Assembly: GCA_964432995.1 (NCBI GenBank)
Contig: CAYSPU010000222.1
Location: forward strand, 1 to 9,823
From: CAYSPU01 sp964432995
GTDB lineage: Bacteria > Verrucomicrobiota > Verrucomicrobiia > Limisphaerales > JAHDYP01
DNA: 9,823 nucleotides
Direction: 5' to 3'
Shown here piece by piece: positions 1-5,894 of this stretch. Each line of letters starts with the position of its first letter. Position 1 is the first letter of the stretch. The position numbers were made by a program, and so were the translations under genes. A model generated the notes under the pieces. The model did not search any database, had not been told where the DNA came from, and was given only the letters and a program-made list of their open reading frames with translations.

Positions 1-2
1 CG

Positions 3-47
3 CGTGAATACCTGGGCTGGGGTGTGTTCGCGCTGATGCCGCGGTGA
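3..47 (+). CDS. Possible C-terminal tail of an upstream gene (partial)
   Basis: The frame entering from the left edge reads REYLGWGVFALMPR and stops at a TGA at 45-47. The residues look protein-like and the two other forward frames are also short, so this may be the last 14 codons of a gene whose body lies outside the window. There is too little sequence to name a family, and chance cannot be excluded. Confidence 0.3.
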   Translation, partial: REYLGWGVFALMPR

Positions 48-362
48 TGCGTTGGCGCATCCGGCGGATCGTCAACGGGTGGGCCGCGCAACAGATGGTG
101 GCTCGTCAAGATGTGATTGCGCCCCTGGATCCTCGCGCAAGTGGCGCTGGCGGTTCGGTCGTCCCCAGTCCACGAGTGGTTTTCGCTCCTGCGGACGGGC
201 GCTCCAGCCAAATCCACGCCCGACCCCTGTCGCCACGCCGAGGCAAACCAGCCGGTCGAGGCAACCATATGCACGCCGGGACGAGGTTTTGGTGTGAAAG
301 ACGTGGGGGCGCGGTTCGCCGAGCGGTCTCGGGGCGCCTCACCGGAGCGTTAGCCCCGAACC
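48..362. other. Gap with no supported gene
   Basis: About 315 bp separate the first stop codon from the mazE promoter. Several frames are open on both strands, as expected at this GC content, but none has a ribosome binding site or recognisable motif. The segment around 189-201 (GCTCCTGCGGACG) recurs at 1090-1102 beside the REP-like element, so part of the gap may be repeat-derived. A 6-bp inverted repeat (CGGGGC at 330-335, GCCCCG at 353-358) lies near its right end. It has no T-tract, so I do not call a terminator. Confidence 0.5.
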
Positions 363-390
363 TTGACATGGTGGCGAGCGGATCTACATT
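363..390 (+). promoter_or_regulatory. mazEF promoter (sigma70-like)
   Basis: A perfect -35 box TTGACA at 363-368 is followed after 16 bp by TACATT at 385-390 (4 of 6 matches to the -10 consensus). Transcription should begin about 6-8 bases after the -10 box, near 396-398. That is only one to three bases before the mazE ATG at 399. Confidence 0.7.
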
Positions 391-398
391 GTTGATCC
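380..398. promoter_or_regulatory. Palindromic operator over the mazE -10 box
   Basis: GGATCTACATTGTTGATCC is a 19-bp dyad centred on 389. All bases pair with their mirror partners except one symmetric pair and the central base. It covers the whole -10 box and ends directly before the start codon. MazE-family antitoxins bind palindromes in their own promoters, alone or with MazF, so this is the natural candidate for the autoregulatory operator. The dyad is seen directly; the protein that binds it is inferred. Confidence 0.65.
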
Positions 399-641
399 AT
401 GAAGACGGCCATCCAACGTTGGGGAAATAGCCTGGCGGTGAGGATCCCGCGTGCATTCGCGGCTGAGACTCGAATCCGAGATGGTTCTGAAGTGGAGCTC
501 TCCCTAAAGGGCGGTGCTTTGGTCGTTCGACCCGTTCGGCGGACCAAGTTGGCACTCAACGATTTGCTGAAGAAGGTCACCTCATCGAATCGACATGATG
601 AGGTCGCAACGGGTGAGGCCGTGGGCCAGGAGGTTTGGTGA
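399..641 (+). CDS. mazE: MazE antitoxin
   Basis: This 80-residue protein is an AbrB/MazE-type antitoxin. It would bind and inhibit the MazF RNase encoded next to it and bind DNA to repress the operon. The N-terminal swapped-hairpin DNA-binding segment reads QRWGNSLAVRIPRAFA (residues 6-21), very close to the RWGNSPAVRIP segment of E. coli MazE. The C-terminal tail ends GEAVGQEVW, matching the GEPKDKEVW-type tail that contacts MazF. The length equals that of E. coli MazE (about 82). The ATG at 399 has no Shine-Dalgarno sequence, and the promoter lies so close that the transcript may be leaderless. The stop TGA at 639-641 shares one base with the mazF ATG. Confidence 0.93.
   Translation: MKTAIQRWGNSLAVRIPRAFAAETRIRDGSEVELSLKGGALVVRPVRRTKLALNDLLKKVTSSNRHDEVATGEAVGQEVW
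628..633 (+). promoter_or_regulatory. mazF ribosome binding site
   Basis: AGGAGG, a full Shine-Dalgarno match, lies inside the last codons of mazE, 7 bases before the ATG at 641. This favours that ATG over the in-frame TTG at 635 and GTG at 638. It gives mazF strong initiation, in contrast to mazE, which has no such site. Confidence 0.8.
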
Positions 642-994
642 TGCCCACGTACGCACCCAAGCGAGGCGACGTCGTTTGGCTCACATTCGATCCTCAGGCG
701 GGTCACGAGCAGGCAGGGCGGAGACCAGCCTTCGTGGTATCTCCTGAAGCCTATAATCGGAAGACAGGTCTGTTCCTGGTCTGCCCGGTTACTTCGCGAG
801 TGAAGGGGTATCCCTTTGAGGTTCCGCTTCCCACCGGCATCGCCGTCTCAGGCGTCGTCCTTTCAGATCAGATCAAGAGCTTGGACTGGAGGGCAAGGCG
901 CGCGGAGTTCGCAGCGGCGACGGACGAGGCGACTCTTGATGAGGTGATTGCTCGGATTCTTCCGTTGATAGAAGTCGAAGAAGAAGAGGGCTAA
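641..994 (+). CDS. mazF: MazF toxin, mRNA interferase
   Basis: This 117-residue protein is a MazF/PemK-type endoribonuclease that cleaves single-stranded mRNA at short sequence motifs and stops growth when MazE is lost. It aligns with E. coli MazF along its whole length: GDVVWLTFDPQAGHEQAGRRPA (residues 9-30, read as two parts), then YNRKTG, then KGYPFEVPLP, then LSDQIKSLDWRAR. The catalytic pair is present as Arg28 (E. coli Arg29) and Thr51 in the VCPVTS segment (E. coli Thr52). The similarity to E. coli MazF makes an ACA-like target plausible, but that is inference. Start and stop overlap (TGATG) couples translation to mazE. The C-terminus ends in an acidic run (EVEEEEG), which is longer than usual. 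Confidence 0.95.
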   Translation: MPTYAPKRGDVVWLTFDPQAGHEQAGRRPAFVVSPEAYNRKTGLFLVCPVTSRVKGYPFEVPLPTGIAVSGVVLSDQIKSLDWRARRAEFAAATDEATLDEVIARILPLIEVEEEEG

Positions 995-1079
995 CCGGCG
1001 CTACCGACAACCTCGATGACGCGCAGCGGGGTTGAGAAGATCATTGTGATTGGTGGTGGAAGAACCCCGAAGGACATTC

Positions 1080-1175
1080 TGTAGGTGCGTGCTCCTGCGG
1101 ACGCCCGAGGCCGGGCGTCCCTACCTTCCACGGGTGCGCAACCGCATGAGGTAGGGACGCGCGGCCTCGCGTGAC
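1080..1175. repeat. REP-like inverted repeat element
   Basis: Two inverted arms, 1101-1126 and 1149-1172, pair as AGGTAGGGACGC(C/G)CGGCCTCG with one mismatch across about 21 bases and a loop of about 22 bases. The left arm holds a smaller perfect hairpin of its own (GGACGCCC at 1099-1106, GGGCGTCC at 1113-1120). The arms begin with the same GGTAGGG bases as the dispersed repeat core at 1487-1513, 3650-3676 and 5794-5820, so the families may be related. The element directly abuts the truncated LamG fragment. There is no T-tract, so a terminator role is not supported. Confidence 0.7.
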
Positions 1176-1305
1176 CCAGAACGAGACCGTGAGGGCATCG
1201 CGGAACTCGAAGTCCGTCGAGTCGCCGCAATCCACGTAGGTAAGGGCGCCGTTCAACTCCAGTGTGTTGCCAGCCCGCCCTTGGGCCGCCGTCCACCAGT
1301 CTCAC
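1176..1305 (-). pseudogene. LamG/concanavalin-like domain fragment
   Basis: The minus strand reads WTAAQGRAGNTLELNGALTY and then VDCGDSTDFEFRDALTVSFWV. This is the standard opening of a LamG-type jelly-roll domain (compare the pattern GxxGxALxFDGxxDYVDxGDSxSLxxxxxFTVSxWV). About 40 residues are recognisable. Upstream the frame meets a TGA just past the first tryptophan, and downstream it runs straight into the REP-like element. LamG domains usually occur in large secreted or surface proteins, so this is a relic and not a gene. Identification is by motif memory only. Confidence 0.6.
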
Positions 1306-1473
1306 GAGGCGTTTCTGGCCGCCCAGGTTCACCGCCCCGCTGGAGTAGCAGCCGGACCACGCCAGCAGACGGCAATTCCCCTCCCCATACCGTATGAAGA
1401 GCAGGGCGAGATGGTAGGTCAGCGGCCCGTCTTCACCCTTGAGCACCAGGCGCGCCGGAGCCAGGTGGTTCAT
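1300..1473 (-). pseudogene. Fragment resembling a secreted PVC-type protein family
   Basis: The minus strand from the ATG at 1473 reads about 58 protein-like residues, including GPLTYHLALLFIRYGEGN and then SGCYSSGAVNLGGQKRLVRL. The pattern 'small residue, xG-x-V-x-L-G-G-x-x-x-x-V-x-L-V-D' resembles the segment SLWLGKATFDGREWQVGIFD in the secreted protein encoded at 2337-3569. It may therefore be a remnant of a paralogue. It has no signal peptide and the frame passes without a break into the LamG debris in another reading frame, so it is not an intact gene. The family link is my inference from a short match. Confidence 0.45.
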
Positions 1474-1486
1474 TCATAGTGTCTTG

Positions 1487-1513
1487 CGGCGCCCTCGGAG
1501 AGGTCGCCCTACC
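1487..1513 (-). repeat. Dispersed repeat core, copy C (27 bp)
   Basis: On the minus strand this begins GGTAGGGCGACCTCTCCGAG. All 27 bases are identical to bases 3650-3676 in copy A and differ at two positions from 5794-5820 in copy B. Only the core is present here; the flanking parts of the 216-bp repeat are not. The TAG stop codon of the membrane-protein frame (1509-1511) lies inside this copy. Confidence 0.75.
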
Positions 1514-2285
1514 CTGCATCTACGTTTCCTTCCAGGCGCAGGAGCGCCTGGAGCCGTCGCCGGTAGAACGCATTCGCGAAGGACAGGATGAGGAACGGCG
1601 TCAGCGTGCCCAGACAGATGGCCGCCGCGATCAGGATTGTGGCCAGGAACGCGCCCCAGGGGGCATCCCCTCCCGCCGACACAATGGCAAGAATGATGAA
1701 TGGCGTGGCCAACAAGATCCAGATCGTCAGCAGCCAGAACGTCAGCCAGAGGAACAGCGTCACCGGGCGATATCGGCGTCGGCAGCACAGCCCCCCCAGG
1801 CTCAACGCCGCCGGCACTGCCAGCGCGTAGAGGCCCACCAGGACCGCACTCGTCACCCCCTGCTCCCAGCCGCCCCCCGACACCTGCCTGAAGCCGACCA
1901 CGACGCAGCCGGCGCCGGCCAGCACCCCGAGCATACCCAGGAAGGCAAGAAAACGATGACGCCCGCCGCAGGCGTGACCCGTGAGCCAGACTGCCGCCAG
2001 GCCGAAGGCCGAGGCGCCGACGGCGCCCGCAATCCCCTCCAGTACCTCCGACGGGATGAAGTCCAGCGCGGCCCGCAGCGCGCGCGGGATCATGAGCCCC
2101 GCCCCCAGCGGCAGCCAAATCAACCAAGCGGACGGGGAACGATTCGCTTTCAGCAACAACAGCAGGAGCACACCCAGCCAAGGCACCAGTAACGGGATGA
2201 TGCTCGGCGGAGCCCACGCGTAGGCAACACCCGTGCCTTCTTTGGATCCCAACCCGCCCAGATCGTCGATGGCGACGATCTTCAA
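1509..2285 (-). CDS. Polytopic membrane protein or C-terminal half of an interrupted gene
   Basis: This frame encodes 258 residues with about seven hydrophobic segments, roughly at residues 28-46, 52-66, 84-102, 112-131, 143-165, 175-201 and 210-238. The first is preceded by AYAWAPPS and the segments are separated by short Arg-rich loops such as CCRRRYRP, as expected of an inner-membrane protein. I do not recognise a function. The only possible start is a TTG at 2285 with no Shine-Dalgarno sequence. The frame stays open and protein-like upstream (GGTCSYSWRVPLNTAAD) to the TGA that ends the neighbouring secreted protein, and both are in the same frame. I therefore think this is the membrane-anchored C-terminus of one protein with the 2337-3569 product. 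The TAG stop lies in a dispersed repeat. Confidence 0.7.
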   Translation of the reverse strand: MKIVAIDDLGGLGSKEGTGVAYAWAPPSIIPLLVPWLGVLLLLLLKANRSPSAWLIWLPLGAGLMIPRALRAALDFIPSEVLEGIAGAVGASAFGLAAVWLTGHACGGRHRFLAFLGMLGVLAGAGCVVVGFRQVSGGGWEQGVTSAVLVGLYALAVPAALSLGGLCCRRRYRPVTLFLWLTFWLLTIWILLATPFIILAIVSAGGDAPWGAFLATILIAAAICLGTLTPFLILSFANAFYRRRLQALLRLEGNVDAG

Positions 2286-2336
2286 GTCGGCTGCCGTGTT
2301 CAGGGGTACTCGCCATGAGTACGAGCAGGTGCCACC
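2286..2336 (-). other. In-frame coding-like link between the secreted and membrane parts
   Basis: These 17 codons read GGTCSYSWRVPLNTAAD. They contain no stop and sit in the same frame as the genes on both sides, separated from the first only by the TGA at 2339-2337. There is no ribosome binding site in front of the following TTG. A hairpin with a perfect 6-bp stem (2306-2311 with 2317-2322, 5-base loop) starts 14 bases after the TGA on the transcript. Confidence 0.6.
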
Positions 2337-3569
2337 TCAGCCAAACTCGAACCTGTCCGACCAGATCTTGGTCTCGCCCCGGAAGATAGCGAACTCGGGG
2401 GGTTGGCGGGCCTGCCCCGGTCGATACAGTCGGTAGGTCTCACCCCCTGCGCCCAGCAACTGATAATTGAAGACGAGTGTGCGCCCGCGGCGGTTGATGC
2501 TGACGGAATTGGTCAGGGGACCACCCACCGCCAGTGCGCCGCTTCCAGTCTCGGATACGGCGACTCCCGCGGCCGTCGTGGGCGAGGTCCGGATGGCTTC
2601 GACCCCGCCTTGACGGAGCCGGACGCTCTCGACGGTGTAGCGTCCGAGGGGGACTTTCGCTGCGGATCCCGGCTGTTCCAAGAGGACGAGGCCGGAAGGG
2701 CCTTCGAGAGCCAACCGCTGAATGAACTGACCGTCGAGCCTGAGTTCGCCGAGGGCGCGTTGGTGCTCCTTGAACTCGAGGTTGATCCCGCCTTGACCCC
2801 GCGCTCCCGTGCTGGTGGCAACCAGCTTGTAGGCGCGTCCATTGACGAACACGTTCGTCGCGAAGGTGAACACGGAGGCCGCTCCATCGCCGACCTGGAA
2901 CGACTGCTCGCGTTCCGCCCAAGGTCGGAGCAGCAAGCGGCGGCTGGCACCGCCGGCGCCTTGTTCAGACGGACTGTCGAAGATGCCCACCTGCCATTCC
3001 CGGCCGTCGAATGTTGCTTTGCCCAGCCAGAGGGACCGGATCCCGGCGAAGGCGTACAGCGGGCTCCCGAAGCCGCCGTACAGGCTCAGATCCAAAGCAG
3101 TGGATCGAACACCGGCCTTCGTGGCGATCGGCACGTGGACGTTAGTGAAGGTCTGGTAGCTGCTTCCCCGCCCGGAGGCGCATACAAAACAACCCGCCGG
3201 ATCGTCCGTGAGATCCAGATTGCCGTTCTGGTCCACGTAGAGTCTGCCTGCCCCTCGGTCCCACAGGAATGCGGGCGGGTTCGTAGCGCTGCCCGACTTG
3301 CCCCACTCGAGAGTGCCCCGGAGGACGTTCTTGGATTTCGTGGCGGGTTCTTTCTCGAAAGGCGCCGCGCGCTCGGCTACTTGGATGCCCACGTGGAAGA
3401 AGGCGAAGGGGACGTCCTTGAACTCAAGAGGAACCGTCTGCACCGGCATGGTGGGGGAAGTCGGTGACGGCCCCGCGTCGGCCGCCGCCATGCCGGCGAC
3501 CGCGCCCATGAGTGCGATCAGCGCGCAGGCACTCGTCCGCCAAACCACCCTCCGCCACACGGCGTTCAT
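2337..3569 (-). CDS. Secreted protein of a PVC-type family, ending at an in-frame TGA
   Basis: From the ATG at 3569 the product has 410 residues. This start is preferred over one 11 codons upstream because GGGAG lies about 8 bases before it and because it begins directly with a Sec signal peptide: MNAVWRR, a hydrophobic stretch at about 13-30 (ACALIALMGAVAGMAAA), and a likely cleavage site near Ala30-Ala32. Residues 109-123 read RLYVDQNGNLDLTDD, an EF-hand-like D-x-N-x-N-x-D loop that could bind calcium. A CFVC pair follows at 127-130. The rest is beta-rich, with segments such as IRSLWLGKATFDGREWQVGI. I know this loop from uncharacterised planctomycete and verrucomicrobial proteins but not a function. 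The sequence ends SDRFEFG at a TGA, after which the same frame continues into a membrane domain. Confidence 0.8.
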   Translation of the reverse strand: MNAVWRRVVWRTSACALIALMGAVAGMAAADAGPSPTSPTMPVQTVPLEFKDVPFAFFHVGIQVAERAAPFEKEPATKSKNVLRGTLEWGKSGSATNPPAFLWDRGAGRLYVDQNGNLDLTDDPAGCFVCASGRGSSYQTFTNVHVPIATKAGVRSTALDLSLYGGFGSPLYAFAGIRSLWLGKATFDGREWQVGIFDSPSEQGAGGASRRLLLRPWAEREQSFQVGDGAASVFTFATNVFVNGRAYKLVATSTGARGQGGINLEFKEHQRALGELRLDGQFIQRLALEGPSGLVLLEQPGSAAKVPLGRYTVESVRLRQGGVEAIRTSPTTAAGVAVSETGSGALAVGGPLTNSVSINRRGRTLVFNYQLLGAGGETYRLYRPGQARQPPEFAIFRGETKIWSDRFEFG

Positions 3570-3607
3570 CCCGTTATCTCCCACCAGTCGAGCTGAGACC
3601 ACCTTCC

Positions 3608-3823
3608 ATGAATCTCGCTACCCATTCTGGGATACCACTTCGCATAAAAGGTAGGGCGACCTCTCCGAGGGCGCCGGAGGCCGGCACGTCGGTAATTCGG
3701 TTCGTCGGCTCGTCGGCCGTCGTTCCGTCGTTCCGACCCGCCGCAGCTCCGGCAGTCGCGAGACCCGCTCGCGAGTTCTGCTCGGAGCCTGCTCGCGAGT
3801 CCTCCTCGGAGTCGCGCCCTGCC
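3608..3823 (+). repeat. 216-bp dispersed repeat, copy A
   Basis: This copy aligns without gaps to the reverse complement of 5647-5862. I count about 30 mismatches in 216 bp (roughly 86% identity). It begins ATGAA...CTACCCA, holds the 27-bp core at 3650-3676, and ends GTCGCGCCCTGCC; similarity stops at both ends. Near its right end a 24-bp unit is tandemly duplicated (3767-3790 and 3791-3814, GCTCGCGAGT-CTCGGAG pattern). It lies in the gap between two minus-strand genes, and I see no sign that it is translated here. Confidence 0.85.
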
Positions 3824-3929
3824 TTCGGCGACTTCACGCTCGCCGATGCTCACGCATCCGGGTGTCACTGCTACGCGGAAACTGGAAGAAAGCAAGTCGT
3901 TCCCGCCCGTTCCTTGTTGAGTCGAAACA

Positions 3930-4035
3930 GAAGCACGCAGAGAACCGCAAAGGAATGTCTCCCCCCGTATTCCTTTTGTGCCTTCTGCTTCTCGCGGCCA
4001 ATGCCTCTTTGCGGTCCTTGGCGGTCTGTTCGACC
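3930..4035. repeat. CGCAAAG-type repeat with central hairpin
   Basis: The left half (CACGCAGAGAACCGCAAAGG, from 3934) and the reverse complement of the right half (CGCCAAGGACCGCAAAGAGG, from 4025 down) resemble each other, giving an imperfect inverted repeat of about 100 bp. At its centre AAAGGAAT (3949-3956) and ATTCCTTT (3969-3976) form a perfect 8-bp stem with a 12-base loop. The segment 3973-4002 (CCTTTTGTGCCTTCTG...CGCGGCC) matches the reverse complement of the repeat at about 7997-8031. Such CGCAAAG-rich repeats are common between genes in environmental genomes. Transcript folding could give it a terminator-like role for the operon upstream. Confidence 0.6.
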
Positions 4036-4113
4036 TCCATAGCGCAGTTGCCTCCGGGGTGGAGGGTGGAAGACCACGGATTCGCGATTGGATGTGGTCA
4101 CGGTCACTTCCAG

Positions 4114-5862
4114 TCACTGGGTTACCTGGGAGGAGGACGAGCTCGATCCACCAGACCCACCGCCGAAGGAGCGCGGGAAGCTGGCCAACCCGGCAAATTC
4201 CCTGCCCCGCATCTCTCGCAGCTTGGCCTGTTGCGCCGGGGTGAGCACGGTGGTGATCATGCGATTCTCGGCCTCCTCCTGAATGGCGCACCTTCGATCC
4301 AGGCGCGATAAGATCTCGGGTGCAAGCCGTTGGCCGCGCTGCATGGCCTGCCGTCGCTCCGCTATCCACTGTTGGAAGGCCTGGGCGCGTTCGGGTCCGC
4401 TCGGCTGGGAGCCATTGGCGCTCCGGTGCGGCCCCCAGAGGAACATGGTCTCCCCGACTTCGCGTTCGGCCTCCTCACGAAGCGTGGCCAGTTTGACCTG
4501 CTGACTGGCGGTCAGGTTCAGGGCCTGCACGACTTCGGGCTTGAACAGCGCCTCCGCTCCCAGCGCCTGCAAGCGGATTTGCTCGAGCCGGGCCCGCTGT
4601 GCCGGTGCGAGCAGGGCCACGATCTCCTCGCCCGCGCGCGCAACGGCCTGGCGCGTGACCTCCTGCTTGGCCTCCCTCTCCTTTGCTCCCTGCTCGAATG
4701 AGTCTTGCCGCGAGGCCTGCTCAGCCTCCGCCTTCGAGTACAAATCCGCCTCCGACCGACGGAACTCGGCAAGGGTGGCGCCGATCTGCTGATGCTGCGC
4801 AGCGGTCAGTGCCAACTGCCCCTGGACGCGTTCGTCGGAGATCACGTTCACCACGCTTCCTGGACCGCCCCCGCTCTGGTACGAACCCCCTCCGCCACTT
4901 CTGCTGACTCGCACGACCATGTTCCCCGGGCTACCCCCGCCGCCCAAACCGCCTCCACCACCGCCGCCAACGCCGCTCCCCCCACCGGTTCCCCCGCCGC
5001 TGCCGCCCCTGTGAACCACGTTGATACCACCGCCCGTTCCGCGGTCGCCCTGCGACGACACCATCCCGCCTTGCATGCCGCTTGGGCTCGGCCGGGCCCG
5101 CGCACATAGCCTCTGCAGTTGCGCGCGCTGCGCGGGGGTGAGCGCCGCCAGGATCTTCTCCGTGGAACGAGCGACTTGCTGATTGGCTTCCTCATACCGT
5201 TTCGACCGTTCCTCCGCCTGCGTTCGCATGCGATCGATTTGCTCTTGCCCGCGGCTGCGGACACTGCCGAAGTACTCCTGCTCGACGCCTCGGACGCGGT
5301 TCAGGACATTCGCGATTTGCTCTTGTTGCGGGCTGGTGAGATTCAGTTCCGCCTGCACTGCGGGATTGGAAATGAGTTGAACCGTGCCGCCTCGTTCCCC
5401 GCCGCTGGAATAGCCCCCAGAACCACCACCTGCAGTGCGGCGGCTGACAACACCGCCCGGACCGGCTCCGCCACCCGAACTGCCGCCGCCGCCCCAACTG
5501 CCTCCCGAGCCGCCACCGGCTCCCCCAGTGGCGGATGTGCCCGAGTTGTTGACGGTGGACGGTTGTCCTTCAGCCGCGAGGCACACGATCACTCCGAAGA
5601 CCACACTCAACGCGGTTGCCCGGTCGGCCAGCTCGCCCAAAACGCTGGCAGGGCGCGACTGCGGGGAGAACTCGAGCGCAGGCTCCGAGCTGAGCTCGCG
5701 AGCGGGTCTGCGCACCGCCGGATCTGTGGCGTGTCGGAACGACGGAACGACGGCCGACTCGCCGACGAGCCGATTCGCCGACGTGCCAGCCTCCAGCGCC
5801 CTCGGAGAGGTCGCTCTACCTTTCATGCGAAGTGGTATCCCGGATTGGGTAGGGGGTTTCAT
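4114..5862 (-). CDS. Secreted Gly-rich protein with three Spy/CpxP-like helical segments
   Basis: From the ATG at 5862 the product has 582 residues. AGAAGGA lies about 8 bases upstream of that ATG, which follows the M56 gene stop by 32 bases. Residues 1-72 are encoded entirely by a dispersed repeat. A hydrophobic stretch (ALSVVFGVIVCLAA, 84-97) then looks like a Sec signal core. After it come a Gly/Ser-rich region (about 107-158), a helical segment (159-253) ending ILAALTPAQRAQLQRL, a second Gly-rich linker (about 261-336), a second helical segment (337-430) ending LLAPAQRARLEQI, a third (441-552) ending VLTPAQQAKLREM, and a Gly/Ser tail. Each unit opens with V-x-x-x-L-x-LT-x-x-Q, the LTxxQ pattern of Spy/CpxP-like periplasmic proteins, so three duplicated units are likely. 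A TTG at 5640, just after the repeat, would give a normal-length signal peptide and is an alternative start. Function is unknown; operon position suggests an envelope role under BlaI control. Confidence 0.8.
   Translation of the reverse strand: MKPPTQSGIPLRMKGRATSPRALEAGTSANRLVGESAVVPSFRHATDPAVRRPARELSSEPALEFSPQSRPASVLGELADRATALSVVFGVIVCLAAEGQPSTVNNSGTSATGGAGGGSGGSWGGGGSSGGGAGPGGVVSRRTAGGGSGGYSSGGERGGTVQLISNPAVQAELNLTSPQQEQIANVLNRVRGVEQEYFGSVRSRGQEQIDRMRTQAEERSKRYEEANQQVARSTEKILAALTPAQRAQLQRLCARARPSPSGMQGGMVSSQGDRGTGGGINVVHRGGSGGGTGGGSGVGGGGGGGLGGGGSPGNMVVRVSRSGGGGSYQSGGGPGSVVNVISDERVQGQLALTAAQHQQIGATLAEFRRSEADLYSKAEAEQASRQDSFEQGAKEREAKQEVTRQAVARAGEEIVALLAPAQRARLEQIRLQALGAEALFKPEVVQALNLTASQQVKLATLREEAEREVGETMFLWGPHRSANGSQPSGPERAQAFQQWIAERRQAMQRGQRLAPEILSRLDRRCAIQEEAENRMITTVLTPAQQAKLREMRGREFAGLASFPRSFGGGSGGSSSSSSQVTQ
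5647..5862 (-). repeat. 216-bp dispersed repeat, copy B
   Basis: This is the inverted partner of copy A at 3608-3823, ungapped and about 86% identical by hand count. On the minus strand its first bases are the ATG start codon of the Gly-rich protein gene, and it stays open for all 72 codons. About 30 base changes between copies A and B give about 20 amino-acid changes, so the protein reading is not being conserved. Similarity ends sharply at both boundaries. Confidence 0.85.
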
Positions 5863-5894
5863 GGGTGCATCCTTCTCGTTTGAATCTCGGCAAT

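Larger units (their letters stand above)
3570..4113. other. Repeat-filled intergenic region
   Basis: The 544 bp between the Gly-rich protein gene and the secreted-protein gene hold copy A of the 216-bp repeat and a second, CGCAAAG-type repeat. Open frames are present on both strands but consist of translated repeat without motifs or ribosome binding sites. I see no clear promoter for the secreted-protein gene and no classical terminator for the Gly-rich protein gene. Confidence 0.7.

Noticed and set aside
345..360. GCGTTAGCC as the end of an integron attC site upstream of mazEF
   Set aside because: It departs from the GTTRRRY core at one position and no matching RYYYAAC partner or attC-like palindrome is present in the 150 bp upstream.
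44..555. Open frames on both strands in the first 550 bp
   Set aside because: They overlap mazE or lack motifs, ribosome binding sites and plausible composition.
1474..2316. 280-codon minus-strand frame with an ATG (MASTPEHG...) overlapping the membrane protein
   Set aside because: The translation is Gly/Arg-rich without hydrophobic segments, whereas the overlapping frame gives a regular seven-helix membrane protein.
2306..2322. Hairpin as a bona fide SECIS element
   Set aside because: Distance from the TGA is acceptable, but the loop lacks a G in its first two positions and the stem has only 6 pairs. It is kept only as a point to test, not annotated as SECIS.
3512..4042. Plus-strand open frame of 176 codons over repeat A
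   Set aside because: It is translated repeat DNA with no ribosome binding site. Base changes relative to copy B are not biased to silent positions.
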